Below are positions 40,269-48,825 of a stretch of DNA of 64,000 nt, in pieces. The notes below the pieces were generated by a model. The model was not told the DNA's origin. It saw only the letters and a program-made list of their open reading frames with translations, and searched no databases. Made by a program: the position numbers and the translations under genes. Source of the stretch: G016756615 sp050958605 (GTDB taxonomy: Bacteria; Pseudomonadota; Alphaproteobacteria; Rhizobiales; Rhizobiaceae); contig NZ_JBJHDO010000005.1 of assembly GCF_050958605.1 (NCBI RefSeq), positions 434,001 through 498,000 of the forward strand. Reading direction: 5' to 3'. The first letter of the stretch is position 1, and each line of letters opens with the position of its first letter.

Positions 40269-41234
40269 TCAAGCCCGAACGAGCGGTAATTTCGTCCCTG
40301 CGGCCGCGCGTTCGTCGAGAACGGCGTGGCGGAAGCGGAACAGCTTTGCGGGCCGGCCGCCGGTATCGCCGGTGGTCTCACCGGTCTCCTCGACAAGGTC
40401 TTGCTGCTCGATGAGGCGCCGGAAGTTCTGCTTGTGGACCAGCCTTCCCGCGAGCGCCTCGACCGTGCGCTGCAATTGCAGAAGCGTGAAAACCGGTGGC
40501 ATCAGCTCGAACACGACCGGTCGGTATTTGATCTTGGAACGCAGCCGGGCAATCCCCGTCGCCAGGATGCGGCGGTGGTCGGCGATCATGGCCGTTCCGG
40601 GCACCTGTGAGGATGAGTTGGTATCGCGTCCGCGCGCCGCCTCCTCGATCAGGGCGGCTTCATACAGAAGCTCATAGCGCTGCAGCGTGAGCTCCTCGTT
40701 CCAGTCGCGGCCGTCCAGGCCGAAGGCAATCGCTGCGCGCTGCCGACGTTCGCGTCGCGTCGCCTGTGCGTCGGCCTCGTCCGCCCAAGCCAGCAGGCGT
40801 GGCTCAAGAATATCGGACGTCACAAGGGGATTGCCTGCGCGTCGGTCCTCCCAGGGAAAGTAATCATACCAGCTCCGCCAGCGACGCCTGGACGGATTTG
40901 CATGCTCTTCGCGGGTGAGTGCCAGGTAGCTGATCGAGATCACGCGCTGTTCGCGCTCGTCGCCGATCCTGTCGCGGTCGGCGAAAGTGTAGAGCTGCTC
41001 GATATAGCCGAGCGGATGGCCGGTTTGATGTTCCACCCATGCCCGCAGGCCTGACTGCAGCGAACGGTGGCCGTGTTCGAACGGGCCCGAAGGGAGTGCA
41101 TCGGTCTGCCCGACGGTGAGAACACTCGGGCCTTGATCCCTCACGGCAACGACCACCGCGATAAGATCCACGTTTACTTCATGGACCTTCCCCGCTGCTC
41201 TTGCTTTCCTGCTTCCTGTCACCTGATCCCGCAT
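40269..41234 (-). CDS. Nudix-related NAD regulator (NrtR/NadQ type)
   Basis: 321 residues. The N-terminal Nudix-like domain (VNVDLIAVVVAVRDQGPSVL, LQSGLRAWVEHQTGHPLGYI, EQLYTFADRDR) lacks an intact hydrolase box. A winged-helix end follows (FELMPPVFTLLQLQRTVEAL, LVHKQNFRRLIEQQDLVEET, PAKLFRFRHAVLDER). Such proteins sense NAD precursors or ADP-ribose and repress nadABC. The gene ends within the nadA promoter. ATG at 41234 is preferred to an upstream TTG at 41321. Confidence 0.85.
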   Translation of the reverse strand: MRDQVTGSRKARAAGKVHEVNVDLIAVVVAVRDQGPSVLTVGQTDALPSGPFEHGHRSLQSGLRAWVEHQTGHPLGYIEQLYTFADRDRIGDEREQRVISISYLALTREEHANPSRRRWRSWYDYFPWEDRRAGNPLVTSDILEPRLLAWADEADAQATRRERRQRAAIAFGLDGRDWNEELTLQRYELLYEAALIEEAARGRDTNSSSQVPGTAMIADHRRILATGIARLRSKIKYRPVVFELMPPVFTLLQLQRTVEALAGRLVHKQNFRRLIEQQDLVEETGETTGDTGGRPAKLFRFRHAVLDERAAAGTKLPLVRA

Positions 41235-41391
41235 ATTTTGAAAGCTTTCGGCCAACTCGCCGATGATCGCTAGAACGTCGCCTTTGCCTGCCAGCACGTC
41301 AACGTCTATCGCATGCGGCAATTAATTCTTCGCAACTGCACAAAATTGTGCCAAACGGCTTCTACCCGAGGGACCGAGGGAGGAAAGTGCC

Positions 41392-42228
41392 ATGAGCGCG
41401 ACCGGCGAAACGAAAGCCATCACGCCACCGGACGTCGCCGCGCGGAAGGGCGGTGCGCCACTGGTGTGCCTCACCGCCTACACGACGCCGATCGCGAAAA
41501 TCGTCGACCGGCATTGCGACGTGGTGCTTGTCGGCGACAGTGTCGGTATGGTGCTTCACGGTTTGCCTTCGACGCTTGGCGTCACTCTCGACATGATGAT
41601 CATGCACGGACAAGCGGTGCGTCGCGGCCTGGAGCGCGCTCTGATGGTCGTCGACATGCCGTTCGGCTCGTATGAGGAGGGACCGGCGCAGGCCTTCCGC
41701 AATGCGGCGCGACTGATGGCCGAGACGGGCTGTGCGGCGGTCAAGCTGGAAGGCGGCGAGGGCATGGCCCCGACCATAGAGTTTCTCACCGCTCGTGGCG
41801 TGCCCGTCATGGCTCATATCGGCCTGACACCCCAGGCAGTGAACACGTTCGGCGGCTACCGTGTACAGGGACGTGGCGAAGGAGCGGAACGGATCAGGCG
41901 CGACGCGGCCGCGGTTTCGGCGGCTGGCGCCTTCTCGGTGGTGCTCGAAAAAGTGCCGGAAGAGCTTGCCAGGCAAATCACCAGCGAGATCGCGATACCG
42001 ACAATCGGGATTGGCGCATCGCCTGCCTGCGACGGTCAGATCCTGGTGGCGGACGACATGCTTGGGGTGTTCACCGCCTTCAAGCCGAAATTCGTGAAAC
42101 GCTACGCCGATCTTGGCGATGCCGCCGAGGCGGCGATCGCAGCCTACGCAGACGAGGTCCGAGAGCGGCGTTTCCCCGCCGCGGAGCACGTCTTCGGCGA
42201 TGCGCCTAAAACCGGAGAAAGGGCATGA
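41392..42228 (+). CDS. panB: 3-methyl-2-oxobutanoate hydroxymethyltransferase
   Basis: 278 residues, first step of pantothenate synthesis, making ketopantoate. Motifs are LVCLTAYTTPIAKIVDRHCD, VVLVGDSVGMVLHGLPSTLG, VKLEGGEGMAPTIEFL, PVMAHIGLTPQAVNTFGGYR and PTIGIGASPACDGQILVADD. GAGGAAAG precedes the ATG. It is divergent from the NAD regulator, sharing a 157-base promoter region, and overlaps panC by four bases. Confidence 0.97.
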   Translation: MSATGETKAITPPDVAARKGGAPLVCLTAYTTPIAKIVDRHCDVVLVGDSVGMVLHGLPSTLGVTLDMMIMHGQAVRRGLERALMVVDMPFGSYEEGPAQAFRNAARLMAETGCAAVKLEGGEGMAPTIEFLTARGVPVMAHIGLTPQAVNTFGGYRVQGRGEGAERIRRDAAAVSAAGAFSVVLEKVPEELARQITSEIAIPTIGIGASPACDGQILVADDMLGVFTAFKPKFVKRYADLGDAAEAAIAAYADEVRERRFPAAEHVFGDAPKTGERA

Positions 42229-43136
42229 GCGTACCGATTGTCAGAACCGTTGCCGAGCTTCGGGCAAATGTTGCCGATTGGCGCCGGGAGGGCTCGCGGA
42301 TCGCGGTGATACCCACCATGGGCGCATTGCATGAGGGGCATCTGAGCCTCGTTCGTGCGGCGCTGGAAAAGGCGGATCGGGTGATCGTTACGCTGTTCGT
42401 CAATCCGAAGCAGTTCAACAACGCCGGCGATCTTGCCGCCTATCCGCGTACGGAAGAGGCCGATGCGGGCAAGCTTGCGCCGCTCGGCGCACATTTGCTC
42501 TACGCGCCTGATGTCCATGAGATGTACCCGAATGGTTTTGCCACCACCGTAACGGTGAGCGGCGTCAGCGACGGGCTCTGCGGGGCCTTCCGCCGCGGCC
42601 ATTTCGACGGGGTTGCGACGGTCGTTGCGAAACTGCTTTTGCAGACAGGCGCGGATCTCGCCTTCTTCGGCGAGAAGGATTTCCAGCAGTTGCATATCGT
42701 GCGGCGCATGGCGAAGGATCTTGATATTCCCATCGATATTGTCCCCTGTCCAACCGTGCGCGAGCTCGACGGCTTGGCCCTGTCATCACGCAACGTGCGG
42801 CTCTCGCCCAGGGAACGTGAGGTGGCCCCAAAGCTTGCCTCCGCCCTGTTCAATGCGGCGGAGAGGATCGCCGGAGGCGTGCCTGTCGACGAGGTGCTGG
42901 CGGGGGCCTGGTCGGCCATTATCGAGGCCGGCTATTCGCGAGTGGAGTATCTCGAGATGCGAGCGGACGAGGATCTGGCGCCGATGCACGAACTCGACCG
43001 CCCCGCGCGCCTTCTGGTGGCCGCCTGGCTGGGGGAGACACGCCTGATCGACAATGTCAAAGTTCTGTCGAGGACCAGCATCGACAATGCGCCGGGAGAG
43101 CGGACCAAGTTGAGTGTGACCGATGCCACGATCTGA
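42225..43136 (+). CDS. panC: Pantothenate synthetase
   Basis: 303 residues, ATP-dependent ligation of pantoate and beta-alanine. The nucleotidyl-transferase fold is marked by IPTMGALHEGHLSLVRAALE (HxGH), TLFVNPKQFNNAGDLAAYPR, FGEKDFQQLHIVRRMAKDLD and DGLALSSRNVRLSPRERE. Translationally coupled to panB (ATGA overlap). The 245 bases that follow, up to 43381, show no gene. Confidence 0.97.
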   Translation: MSVPIVRTVAELRANVADWRREGSRIAVIPTMGALHEGHLSLVRAALEKADRVIVTLFVNPKQFNNAGDLAAYPRTEEADAGKLAPLGAHLLYAPDVHEMYPNGFATTVTVSGVSDGLCGAFRRGHFDGVATVVAKLLLQTGADLAFFGEKDFQQLHIVRRMAKDLDIPIDIVPCPTVRELDGLALSSRNVRLSPREREVAPKLASALFNAAERIAGGVPVDEVLAGAWSAIIEAGYSRVEYLEMRADEDLAPMHELDRPARLLVAAWLGETRLIDNVKVLSRTSIDNAPGERTKLSVTDATI

Positions 43137-43381
43137 CCATGGAGCAAGATCGGGCTAGGCGATCGGCAACCCGCAATCGATGCTTCCAGGAGGCGAGCGG
43201 CTGGACCTTGGGGGGCTTATCCCGGAGGAAACTCGGTGCGCATTTGGAGCGCCCGGCGCGTCATCGTCGAATAGGTGATGCACCGAGAAAGCCGCCGGAA
43301 GTGACGGCCTCGCGGACATCGTGAAAACCACGCGCGAGCGGTACTCATGCACTGCAGGCGATCCCCTCACATGAGCAACTG

Positions 43382-44830
43382 CTATATCGGAAACACCTGA
43401 GCGGTCACCCATTCGGCCAGGCTGGCAAGCTCGGGACCGAGCACACGATCGTCCTCGACAGGTGGGACAATGTCGCGGATTTCCGCCACGAATGAGCGAA
43501 GTGCCGGTGGGGCTTCCTGGTCGGTCACGTAAAGAGCCTGCGAAGCCAGCATTGCCAGCATCGCCAGCGCCGCATCCGCGCAGCGTCCGGCCCGCTCCTC
43601 CTTGGACCACGCCAGGAATGCCGTTGCAGCGATATCATCCTGGCCCGCGCCTGCGGACTCCGTACCGGGAATTAATGTCGGTTGAGCGAAGAGCTTGGCT
43701 TGCTCGAGATATCCGGTGATCGCCATCGGCACATAGCCGACATTGCCGTGACCGTCGCTGTCGCTCGCATGGCGGTTGGTCATAAGCAGGTCAGGCAGAT
43801 GCGATATGTTGCCGTTAAGGAGTTTCGAACCATGGCGGTCGCATAGGAGACTGATATCCGCCCAGATCGCAGCCAGATCGTCGAGAGCGGGCGCAGCCAT
43901 CGCATTGTGATAACCACCGGTGCTTATGCAGCGTCCAAGGGGATGGGCCTCGTCTGGTGGAATGTAAACCGGATTGTCGGATGCGGATGCGAGCGAGACG
44001 GTCGCGGCGCGCTCGGCCGCGGCGCGCGCGCGATGAGCTTGACCGAGAACTTTCGGCACCACCCGGTAGCTGACTGGCGCCTGGTAGTTGCGCCGCGCGT
44101 TTCCTGCTCCGACCAGCAGTTGGCGCAGGGCTCTCAGGGCAGTCGCCTCGTGCTCGTCGTTCCATAGGGCGTCGAGTGCCGCGTCGTAATGCTCCAGCGG
44201 AGCACGGAAAGCCTCGATAGACAGGGCAAACACCTTCTCGGCCACATGAATACGCCGACGTGCCCCCAGGGCCGAGTCGGCGACAAGGGCGGCGGCACAT
44301 GGCGAACCATTGATCAAAGATCCGCGCTCCTTGACCTCCAGATCGAATCTGGATGAGAGGTCCGCGAAGAGCGGATAAAGTGCGAGGATTTCGCCCGCGC
44401 CTCCTTGCCCGGAGGAAGCTACGAGAGGCATCGGTCTTCCGTCCAGCATGTCAGCGACCGCAAGCGCGATCCTCGGTGTTGTCGCTGCATGGCCCTCCAA
44501 GAAATTTGCAAGACGTGCCAAGACCATCCCCCGCACCACCCGTTCCGGATAGGGGTCTCCGAACGAGGTAGCGGCGGCGAATGCCTTGATGCGAGCATGC
44601 CGGTCTCGCTCATTCCTGGCGAGCTTCTGGCGTGCCAGTTCGCCCATCGCCGTCGTCACCCCATAGATGACAAGATCGGCGTCGCTGTCGATCAGCTGCA
44701 GGAAGGTTGCCCGGCAGTCCGCGATGCGGTTTAGAGCCTGCTGACTGATCGTGACGCTTTCCCTGTTCCAGGCGACACGAAAAACCGAATCGAGGTTGAT
44801 GTCCGTTCTGGTCGTCAGCGTGACTGCCAT
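43382..44830 (-). CDS. Histidine-ammonia-lyase-like enzyme without the MIO triad; probable ergothionase
   Basis: 482 residues of the aromatic ammonia-lyase fold: ADLVIYGVTTAMGELARQKL, ERVVRGMVLARLANFLEGHA, GSLINGSPCAAALVADSALG, SYRVVPKVLGQAHRARAAAE, ASDNPVYIPPDEAHPLGRC and LIPGTESAGAGQDDIAATAF. At residues 137-148, where true HAL has the Ala-Ser-Gly that cyclises to MIO, it reads VASSGQGGAGEI, so no normal MIO seems possible. Ergothionase, which removes trimethylamine from ergothioneine, is a HAL relative that I recall works without MIO. The divergent operon encodes the remaining steps of that pathway, which is the main reason for the call. A betaine of histidine is an alternative substrate. 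Confidence 0.72.
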   Translation of the reverse strand: MAVTLTTRTDINLDSVFRVAWNRESVTISQQALNRIADCRATFLQLIDSDADLVIYGVTTAMGELARQKLARNERDRHARIKAFAAATSFGDPYPERVVRGMVLARLANFLEGHAATTPRIALAVADMLDGRPMPLVASSGQGGAGEILALYPLFADLSSRFDLEVKERGSLINGSPCAAALVADSALGARRRIHVAEKVFALSIEAFRAPLEHYDAALDALWNDEHEATALRALRQLLVGAGNARRNYQAPVSYRVVPKVLGQAHRARAAAERAATVSLASASDNPVYIPPDEAHPLGRCISTGGYHNAMAAPALDDLAAIWADISLLCDRHGSKLLNGNISHLPDLLMTNRHASDSDGHGNVGYVPMAITGYLEQAKLFAQPTLIPGTESAGAGQDDIAATAFLAWSKEERAGRCADAALAMLAMLASQALYVTDQEAPPALRSFVAEIRDIVPPVEDDRVLGPELASLAEWVTAQVFPI

Positions 44831-45071
44831 GGGTCATCCTGTCGCTGAATGTGGTGGAACGCGCGTGAAATCCACAATCCTGAAAGTCGCGGCACAATGC
44901 GAGAATGCAGCGAAAGCAAGGGAGGGTTCGAAATCTTCTCGAGCATGTTCGGGCAGCCGAACCATATCGTCAAGGCTGATCCAGACTTCGCGGTCCGTTA
45001 TCGCAAGCTTCGGCGAAAATGATTTTCTCGGACGGACTGTTTCGTTGATCTTGGCAGTATGAGGAGCCTCG
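44831..45071. promoter_or_regulatory. Divergent promoter region of the lyase gene and the catabolic operon
   Basis: 241 bases between two start codons facing away from each other, so both promoters must lie here. AGGAG is visible just before the amidohydrolase start and AGGATG before the lyase start. I could not pick a convincing LysR box by eye. Confidence 0.5.
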
Positions 45072-46439
45072 ATGAGCGATTTTGATCTTGTAATCACTGG
45101 CCGTGTTGTCGGAACCGATAGGGTGCGTGAGCGAGGCTATGTTGCCGTTCGCGCAGGGGTGATCGAACGGATCGGCGAAGGCTCGCCGCCTGCCGGGCGT
45201 CAACACCATGATTTCGGCAAAGCGTTTGTGCTGCCAGGGGCGATAGATGCGCAGGTGCATTCGCGCTCTCAGCGCGGGCAGGAAGACTTCATATGGTCAA
45301 CCCGGTCGGCTGCCGCTGGTGGAGTGACCACGATTGTCGACATGCCTTATGACGACGGAAACCTGATCTGCACCGGCGAGCGGCTGGCCCGCAAGGCCGA
45401 AGAAGCCGGCGAGCAGGCGCGCGTCGATTTTGCCCTCTACGGAACGGTGCACCCGAAAGACGGGCCGAAATATATCGCGGAGATGGTCGCGGCGGGCGCG
45501 GCGGGCTTTAAGTTCTCCACCTTCGGCACGCACCCTGAACGATTTCCGCGCATTCCGCCGCAGATCCTACATGCCTGTTTCACCGAGATCGCCCGACATG
45601 GGCTGATCGCGGGCGCCCACAATGAGGACGACGAGACGGTGCGCGCCGCCGAAGCCGAGGTCGCCCGATCGGGCATCACCGACTATCGCGCGCATGGACT
45701 GTCGCGCCCCCCCATCGCAGAGGCCCTGGCCACGGCGGAAGTCTACGAGATAGGGGCGGCGACTGGCTGTTCCAGCCACATCGTGCATTGCTCGATCAGC
45801 CGCGGTTACGAACTTTGCAGCGCCTATCGTGTGCAAGGGCATGACACAACGATAGAAGCCTGTGTGCACTATCTGGTGCTCGACGAGGAAAACGATGTCG
45901 CGCGCCTCGGCGGCAAGGCGAAGATCAATCCTCCGATCCGGCCGCGCAAGGAGGTCGAGTCCTTGTGGCGGCATCTTGCGGCTGGCAATGTCACCGTCGT
46001 TTCGACCGACCACGTCAGCTGGTCGGAAGATCGCAAGAGTGATCCCGCAATGCTCAAGAACTCGTCAGGCGTGCCAGGGCTCGAAGTGCTCTATACCCTG
46101 CTTCTCAAGGGGCTTCTGGAACGGGGACTGAGCCCAGTCTGGGCTGCCCGGCTTCTCGCAGCCAACCCGGCACGGCTGTTCCGTATCGGCCACCGCAAGG
46201 GCGCGCTCGAGCTTGGGCGTGACGCCGACATCGTCGTTATGGCGCACGACCCGCGCCGCTACGATGCCTCGGCGAGCGGCAACAACTTCGTCGGCTGGAG
46301 TCCGTATGAGGGCATCGAATTGCCGTACCGGCCCATCGCTACCTTCTTACGCGGAGAATTGGTGTTCGACGGTGCCAACGTTGTGTCGGAGCCGGGTCAC
46401 GGGCGTTTTGTAAGGCCAGCGGTTATGGCACCGCGATGA
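45072..46439 (+). CDS. Cyclic amidohydrolase (dihydropyrimidinase/hydantoinase type), probable hydantoin-5-propionate hydrolase
   Basis: 455 residues of the urease-like amidohydrolase fold. GAIDAQVHSRSQRGQEDFIW corresponds to the D-x-H-x-H metal motif, but the first His is Gln. AAGFKFSTFG holds the carboxylated lysine; AHNEDDE, SSHIVHCSISRG and TVVSTDHVSW hold the remaining ligands. The closing FVGWSPYEGIELPYRP is typical of allantoinase/hydantoinase. In the proposed pathway it opens the hydantoin ring formed after desulfurisation, giving N-carbamoylglutamate. It overlaps the next gene by four bases. Confidence 0.85.
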   Translation: MSDFDLVITGRVVGTDRVRERGYVAVRAGVIERIGEGSPPAGRQHHDFGKAFVLPGAIDAQVHSRSQRGQEDFIWSTRSAAAGGVTTIVDMPYDDGNLICTGERLARKAEEAGEQARVDFALYGTVHPKDGPKYIAEMVAAGAAGFKFSTFGTHPERFPRIPPQILHACFTEIARHGLIAGAHNEDDETVRAAEAEVARSGITDYRAHGLSRPPIAEALATAEVYEIGAATGCSSHIVHCSISRGYELCSAYRVQGHDTTIEACVHYLVLDEENDVARLGGKAKINPPIRPRKEVESLWRHLAAGNVTVVSTDHVSWSEDRKSDPAMLKNSSGVPGLEVLYTLLLKGLLERGLSPVWAARLLAANPARLFRIGHRKGALELGRDADIVVMAHDPRRYDASASGNNFVGWSPYEGIELPYRPIATFLRGELVFDGANVVSEPGHGRFVRPAVMAPR

Positions 46440-47713
46440 AGCTACAATCGAACCTACCGATAGATGGCGCCCGCCTGTGGGCCGACCTGATGGCGCTGGC
46501 CGAGATCACCGATCCGGGAAAGCCATATACGCGTCGATCCTTTTCAGCGCTTTTTCTGGAAGGCCGCGAGTGGCTGAAGCATCGGTTCGAAGAGGCCGGC
46601 CTTGCCGTTCGGCTAGACGCCGGCGGCAACATGATTGGCCGCATGGAAGGAAGCGACCCCTCGGCCGGAGCCATTGTGATGGGCTCGCATTCGGACACCG
46701 TTCCAGCCGGCGGCCGCTTTGATGGCATTGCCGGCGTCCTGACGGCTCTGGAGGTGCTGCGTTCCCTGCGCGACGCAGGAAAAACACTCCGGCACGCAAT
46801 CGAGGTGGTTGATTTCCTCGCCGAGGAACCCAGCGAGCACGGACTTTCCTGCATTGGCAGCCGCGCCTTGGCGGGTGTTCTTTCCTCAGAGATGCTCGAC
46901 TACCGCGATGGCGTGGGCGAGCGCCTTGGGGACGCCATCGACCGCGTAGGCGGCAACGTTGCCCGGCTCCAGACCGCGCGCCGACAGGATATAGCTGCCT
47001 ATTTCGAACTGCATATCGAACAGGGGGTCGTTCTGGAAAGCCGAGGGATCGACCTCGGCATCGTCACAGGGATCGTCGGGATCGCGCGGGTGGAGATGAG
47101 CTTCGAGGGGCGTGCCGATCATGCCGGAACGACGCCAATGGACCTTCGGCGGGATGCTGGTGTTGCAGCCGCCCAGGCGATCGCCGTCGCATCCGAGCAG
47201 GCAAAGCTCTATGCCGCCGCCGGTCGGGGCCACTTCGTGGCCACAACAGGTGTGGTCGAGCTTTTTCCAAATGCATCGAATGTCGTGCCGGGCGCCGCGC
47301 GCGTCATCGTCGACATTCGGGGCGAGGACCACGCGCTCGTGCATGATTTCATTGCTGAACTGGATGACAGGACCAAGCTGATCGCCAGGGCCTGCAGGGT
47401 CGAACGAAAAAGTTGGAATCTCCTGTCAGATGCCAAGCCCTCCGGTTTCGATCCACGCCTGCGTGAAATCTTGACGCAAAGCGCCGGCGATCTCGGTTTC
47501 TCGACCCTCGCCATGGCTTCAGGCGCAGGTCATGATGCGGCATTCATCGCTCGCTTCGCGCCGAGTGCCATGGTGTTCGTTCCGTGCCGTGACGGCCGTA
47601 GTCATACGCCGGAGGAATGGGCAGAGCCTGACGCAATCGCGGCCGGAGCGGCCACCATCTACGAAGCGGTCCTGCGGTTTGACGCAGCTGCCGCCGAAAT
47701 GGAAAAAGATTAG
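46436..47713 (+). CDS. M20-family carbamoylase, probable N-carbamoylglutamate hydrolase
   Basis: 425 residues. MGSHSDTVPAGGRFDGIAGV, FLAEEPSEHGLSCIGSRALA, FELHIEQGVVLESRGIDLGI, GRADHAGTTPMDLRRDAGVA and MASGAGHDAAFIARFAPSAM are the family's metal, catalytic and lid motifs. EEPSEHG replaces the more common NEEGxRF block, also seen in part of this family. It would release glutamate, carbon dioxide and ammonia as the last pathway step. It resembles, but is clearly distinct from, the M20 enzyme at 21437-22678. Coupled to the amidohydrolase gene. Confidence 0.88.
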   Translation: MKLQSNLPIDGARLWADLMALAEITDPGKPYTRRSFSALFLEGREWLKHRFEEAGLAVRLDAGGNMIGRMEGSDPSAGAIVMGSHSDTVPAGGRFDGIAGVLTALEVLRSLRDAGKTLRHAIEVVDFLAEEPSEHGLSCIGSRALAGVLSSEMLDYRDGVGERLGDAIDRVGGNVARLQTARRQDIAAYFELHIEQGVVLESRGIDLGIVTGIVGIARVEMSFEGRADHAGTTPMDLRRDAGVAAAQAIAVASEQAKLYAAAGRGHFVATTGVVELFPNASNVVPGAARVIVDIRGEDHALVHDFIAELDDRTKLIARACRVERKSWNLLSDAKPSGFDPRLREILTQSAGDLGFSTLAMASGAGHDAAFIARFAPSAMVFVPCRDGRSHTPEEWAEPDAIAAGAATIYEAVLRFDAAAAEMEKD

Positions 47714-47724
47714 GAGTATTCATC

Positions 47725-48810
47725 ATGGGGCGCATTCTTCGCGCGAGCGATGTCGAGGCCGCGGTCAAAGGTGGCGCTGTGTTCGCGGCTGGCGGCGGCG
47801 GATGGGCCGACCACGGTCGCATGCTCGGGACGGCGGCAGTCAACGCCGGCGAGCCGGAGCTGGTTTCCATGGACGAGGTGCCGGATGATGCGTGGATCGC
47901 AACCGCCGCTGCGATCGGGGCGCCGGCAAGCACGACCGAATGGCAGATGCTGGGGGTCGACTACGTCAAGGCGGTGCAACTTGTGCAGGAGGAACTCGGA
48001 GCTCCGATATACGGGCTGATGATTGGCCAGAACGGTAAGTCGAGCACGCTTAATGGCTGGCTCCCCGGTGCGCTTCTCGGCACCAAGGTCATAGATGCCG
48101 TAGGCGATATCCGGGCGCATCCGACCGGGGATATGGGTTCCATCGGCCTTGCCAATTCACCAGAGCCGATGATCCAATCGGCTGTCGGCGGCAATCGCTC
48201 CAAGAACGCCTATATCGAACTCGTCGTGCGCGGCGCCACAGGTAAGGTTTCCCCGATCCTGCGCACCGCTTCGGATATGTCCGGCGGCTTCATCGCGTCA
48301 TGTCGCAATCCGGTTCGTGCTTCTTACGTCAGGAAACATGCAGCGCTTGGCGGCATCAGCATGGCGCTGGCGTTAGGGGAAGCAATTCTTGCCGCGGAAG
48401 CAAAAGGCGGCAAGGCAGTCATTGATGCCATCTGTAGGGAAACCAAGGGACAGATCATCGGCCACGGTTTGGTGGCGAGGAAGGCGGTCGCCTATACCAA
48501 CGAGGCCTTCGACGTGGGCACACTGACAATCGGCACCGGCAAGGATGCCTGCGTCCTCCACGTCATGAATGAATACATGGCGGTCGAGCGTGAAGGCGAG
48601 CGTATCGCGTCCTATCCGGATGTCATCACTACGCTTGATCCCAGCGGTGTGCCGATGAGCGTCGGCGAGATCAGCGAAGGCATGGAGTTGCTGGTGCTGC
48701 GTATAGCCAAGGACGTCATCCCGCTGTCTTCGAGCGCCTCTGATCCTTCCGTCTATCCGAGCGTCGAGAAGGCGCTCGGCATCAATCTCACCGACTACGC
48801 CCTTGGCTGA
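47725..48810 (+). CDS. DUF917 protein, candidate thiohydantoin desulfurase
   Basis: 361 residues of the DUF917 family: LRASDVEAAVKGGAVFAAGG then GGWADHGRMLGTA near the N terminus, TTEWQMLGVDYVKAVQLVQE, VIDAVGDIRAHPTGDMGSIG and GLVARKAVAYTNEAFDVGTL. DUF917 genes often sit beside hydantoinases. In the published five-step ergothioneine route the desulfurisation of the thiohydantoin is done by a new enzyme type, and this is the only cluster member left for that step; the assignment is by elimination. No obvious cysteine motif is seen. It lies 11 bases after the carbamoylase gene. Confidence 0.65.
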   Translation: MGRILRASDVEAAVKGGAVFAAGGGGWADHGRMLGTAAVNAGEPELVSMDEVPDDAWIATAAAIGAPASTTEWQMLGVDYVKAVQLVQEELGAPIYGLMIGQNGKSSTLNGWLPGALLGTKVIDAVGDIRAHPTGDMGSIGLANSPEPMIQSAVGGNRSKNAYIELVVRGATGKVSPILRTASDMSGGFIASCRNPVRASYVRKHAALGGISMALALGEAILAAEAKGGKAVIDAICRETKGQIIGHGLVARKAVAYTNEAFDVGTLTIGTGKDACVLHVMNEYMAVEREGERIASYPDVITTLDPSGVPMSVGEISEGMELLVLRIAKDVIPLSSSASDPSVYPSVEKALGINLTDYALG

Positions 48811-48825
48811 AGGCTTGGCTCATTC

